From Candidatus Izemoplasma sp. (GTDB taxonomy: Bacteria > Bacillota_I > Bacilli_A > Izemoplasmatales > Izemoplasmataceae), in the NCBI GenBank assembly GCA_007132145.1, contig SLPE01000105.1, positions 1 through 5,528 on the forward strand: a DNA stretch of 5,528 bases, given 5' to 3'. Of the stretch, positions 4,892 to 5,528 are shown in pieces. How positions within the stretch are numbered: the stretch's first letter is position 1; each line of letters begins with the position of its first letter. The notes below the pieces were generated by a model. That model was not told the DNA's origin, did no database searches, and saw only the letters and a program-made list of their open reading frames with translations. The translations under genes and the position numbers were made by a program.

Positions 4892-5528
4892 AGAAGATTC
4901 CGAGAACGAAAGTCCGCGAACAGGACCCGATCATCCGCAACACGAATTTCGATGAAGTCGCCCTCGGCTACAACCATGACGAGGCACTGTTGGAAGCGTC
5001 GCGTTGCATCGATTGCAAAAACCCCAAATGTGTACCCGCGTGTCCTGTCGGCGTAAAAATACCGACCTTCATCAAGCAAATGCTCGACGGCAGACTCGAC
5101 GACGCATTCCATACGATTTATGATGACAACATCTTGCCGTCGATCTGCGGACGCGTCTGTCCGCAGGAGAGTCAATGCGAAGGCGCATGCATCCTCGGCA
5201 TCAAGGGCGAAGCCGTGAACATCGGCGCACTCGAACGCTTCATCGGCGACCACGGCATGAAAAAGGACCTCGCCGACAGTCCTGTTCCTGAAAGCAACGG
5301 CATCAAGATCGCCGTTGTCGGCAGCGGCCCCGCCGGGTTGACCAATGCCGCGAGTCTTAGGAAACTCGGCTACGACGTGACCGTCTTCGAAGCGTTACAC
5401 GACTACGGCGGCGTGTTGAAATACGGCATTCCCGATTTCCGACTGCCCAAGGACATCGTCACGCACGAAGTCGACAACTTGAAAAAGAACGGCGTCCGTT
5501 TCGTCAAGAACGCCATCATCGGAAAATC
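4888..5528 (+). CDS. nfnB: Nfn large subunit (GltD-like NADPH-dependent flavoprotein), N-terminal part
   Basis: The first 213 codons of a protein expected to be about 460-470 residues; it continues past the right edge. In Nfn this subunit holds the bifurcating FAD, two [4Fe-4S] clusters and the NADP(H) site. The N-terminal iron-sulfur domain shows CIDCKNPKCVPACP (C40, C43, C48, C52) and CGRVCPQESQCEGAC (C87, C91, C97, C101). The FAD Rossmann fold follows, with VVGSGPAGL (143-151), acidic E168 ending strand 2, and GGVLKYGIPDFRLPK (174-188), strongly conserved in GltD/NfnB. ATG 4888 overlaps the nfnA stop by ATGA, with GAGG 11 nt upstream. GltD, the glutamate synthase small subunit, shares this architecture. 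The adjacent nfnA-type gene, with no gltB seen here, favours Nfn. The NADPH domain lies outside the window. Confidence 0.88.
   Translation, partial: MKKIPRTKVREQDPIIRNTNFDEVALGYNHDEALLEASRCIDCKNPKCVPACPVGVKIPTFIKQMLDGRLDDAFHTIYDDNILPSICGRVCPQESQCEGACILGIKGEAVNIGALERFIGDHGMKKDLADSPVPESNGIKIAVVGSGPAGLTNAASLRKLGYDVTVFEALHDYGGVLKYGIPDFRLPKDIVTHEVDNLKKNGVRFVKNAIIGK

Overview
The window looks like part of a bacterial chromosome from a Bacillota-type lineage (possibly a high-GC relative of the Mycoplasmatota/Erysipelotrichia), probably an anaerobe. The basis is AAGGGGG/GGAGG-type ribosome binding sites, sigma-A-like TATAAT boxes, ATGA gene overlaps, an Nfn-type flavoprotein pair and a cytosolic reductive-dehalogenase-like iron-sulfur protein. 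Base composition is GC-rich by eye. All seven complete genes end in TGA and tryptophan is TGG, so the standard code applies and not the Mycoplasma code. The exact taxon cannot be fixed from the sequence.

Layout. (1) 1-200, minus strand: the N-terminal 66 codons of a class II CPD photolyase, cut by the window edge. (2) 201-307: a divergent control region with an 8-bp tandem repeat, a sigma-A-like promoter reading right, and a perfect 17-bp palindrome covering the -10 box. (3) 308-3978, plus strand: a compact six-gene operon with overlaps or gaps under 20 bp. Its genes are a LURP-one-related (LOR) protein, a zinc-ribbon SAM methyltransferase, a D-2-hydroxyacid dehydrogenase, a reductive-dehalogenase-like 2x[4Fe-4S] protein, a small stand-alone Smr-domain protein, and a small two-helix membrane protein with a C-terminal zinc ribbon. 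(4) 3978-4017: an A-tract/T-tract hairpin terminator running directly into an extended -10 promoter. (5) 4073-5528: a second operon, nfnA followed by the first 213 codons of nfnB, overlapping by ATGA.

The Nfn pair is expected to couple NADH, NADPH and ferredoxin pools by flavin-based electron bifurcation. The upstream operon has no obvious single pathway. It combines one redox enzyme of unknown substrate (RdhA-like), an NAD-dependent dehydrogenase with a non-canonical active-site segment, and a methyltransferase. Which of these work together is unknown. The most notable points are the RdhA-like protein lacking an export signal and membrane anchor, the palindromic overlap of the promoter, and the Glu-less catalytic segment of the dehydrogenase. 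I see no mobile elements, CRISPR arrays, tRNAs or rRNAs.
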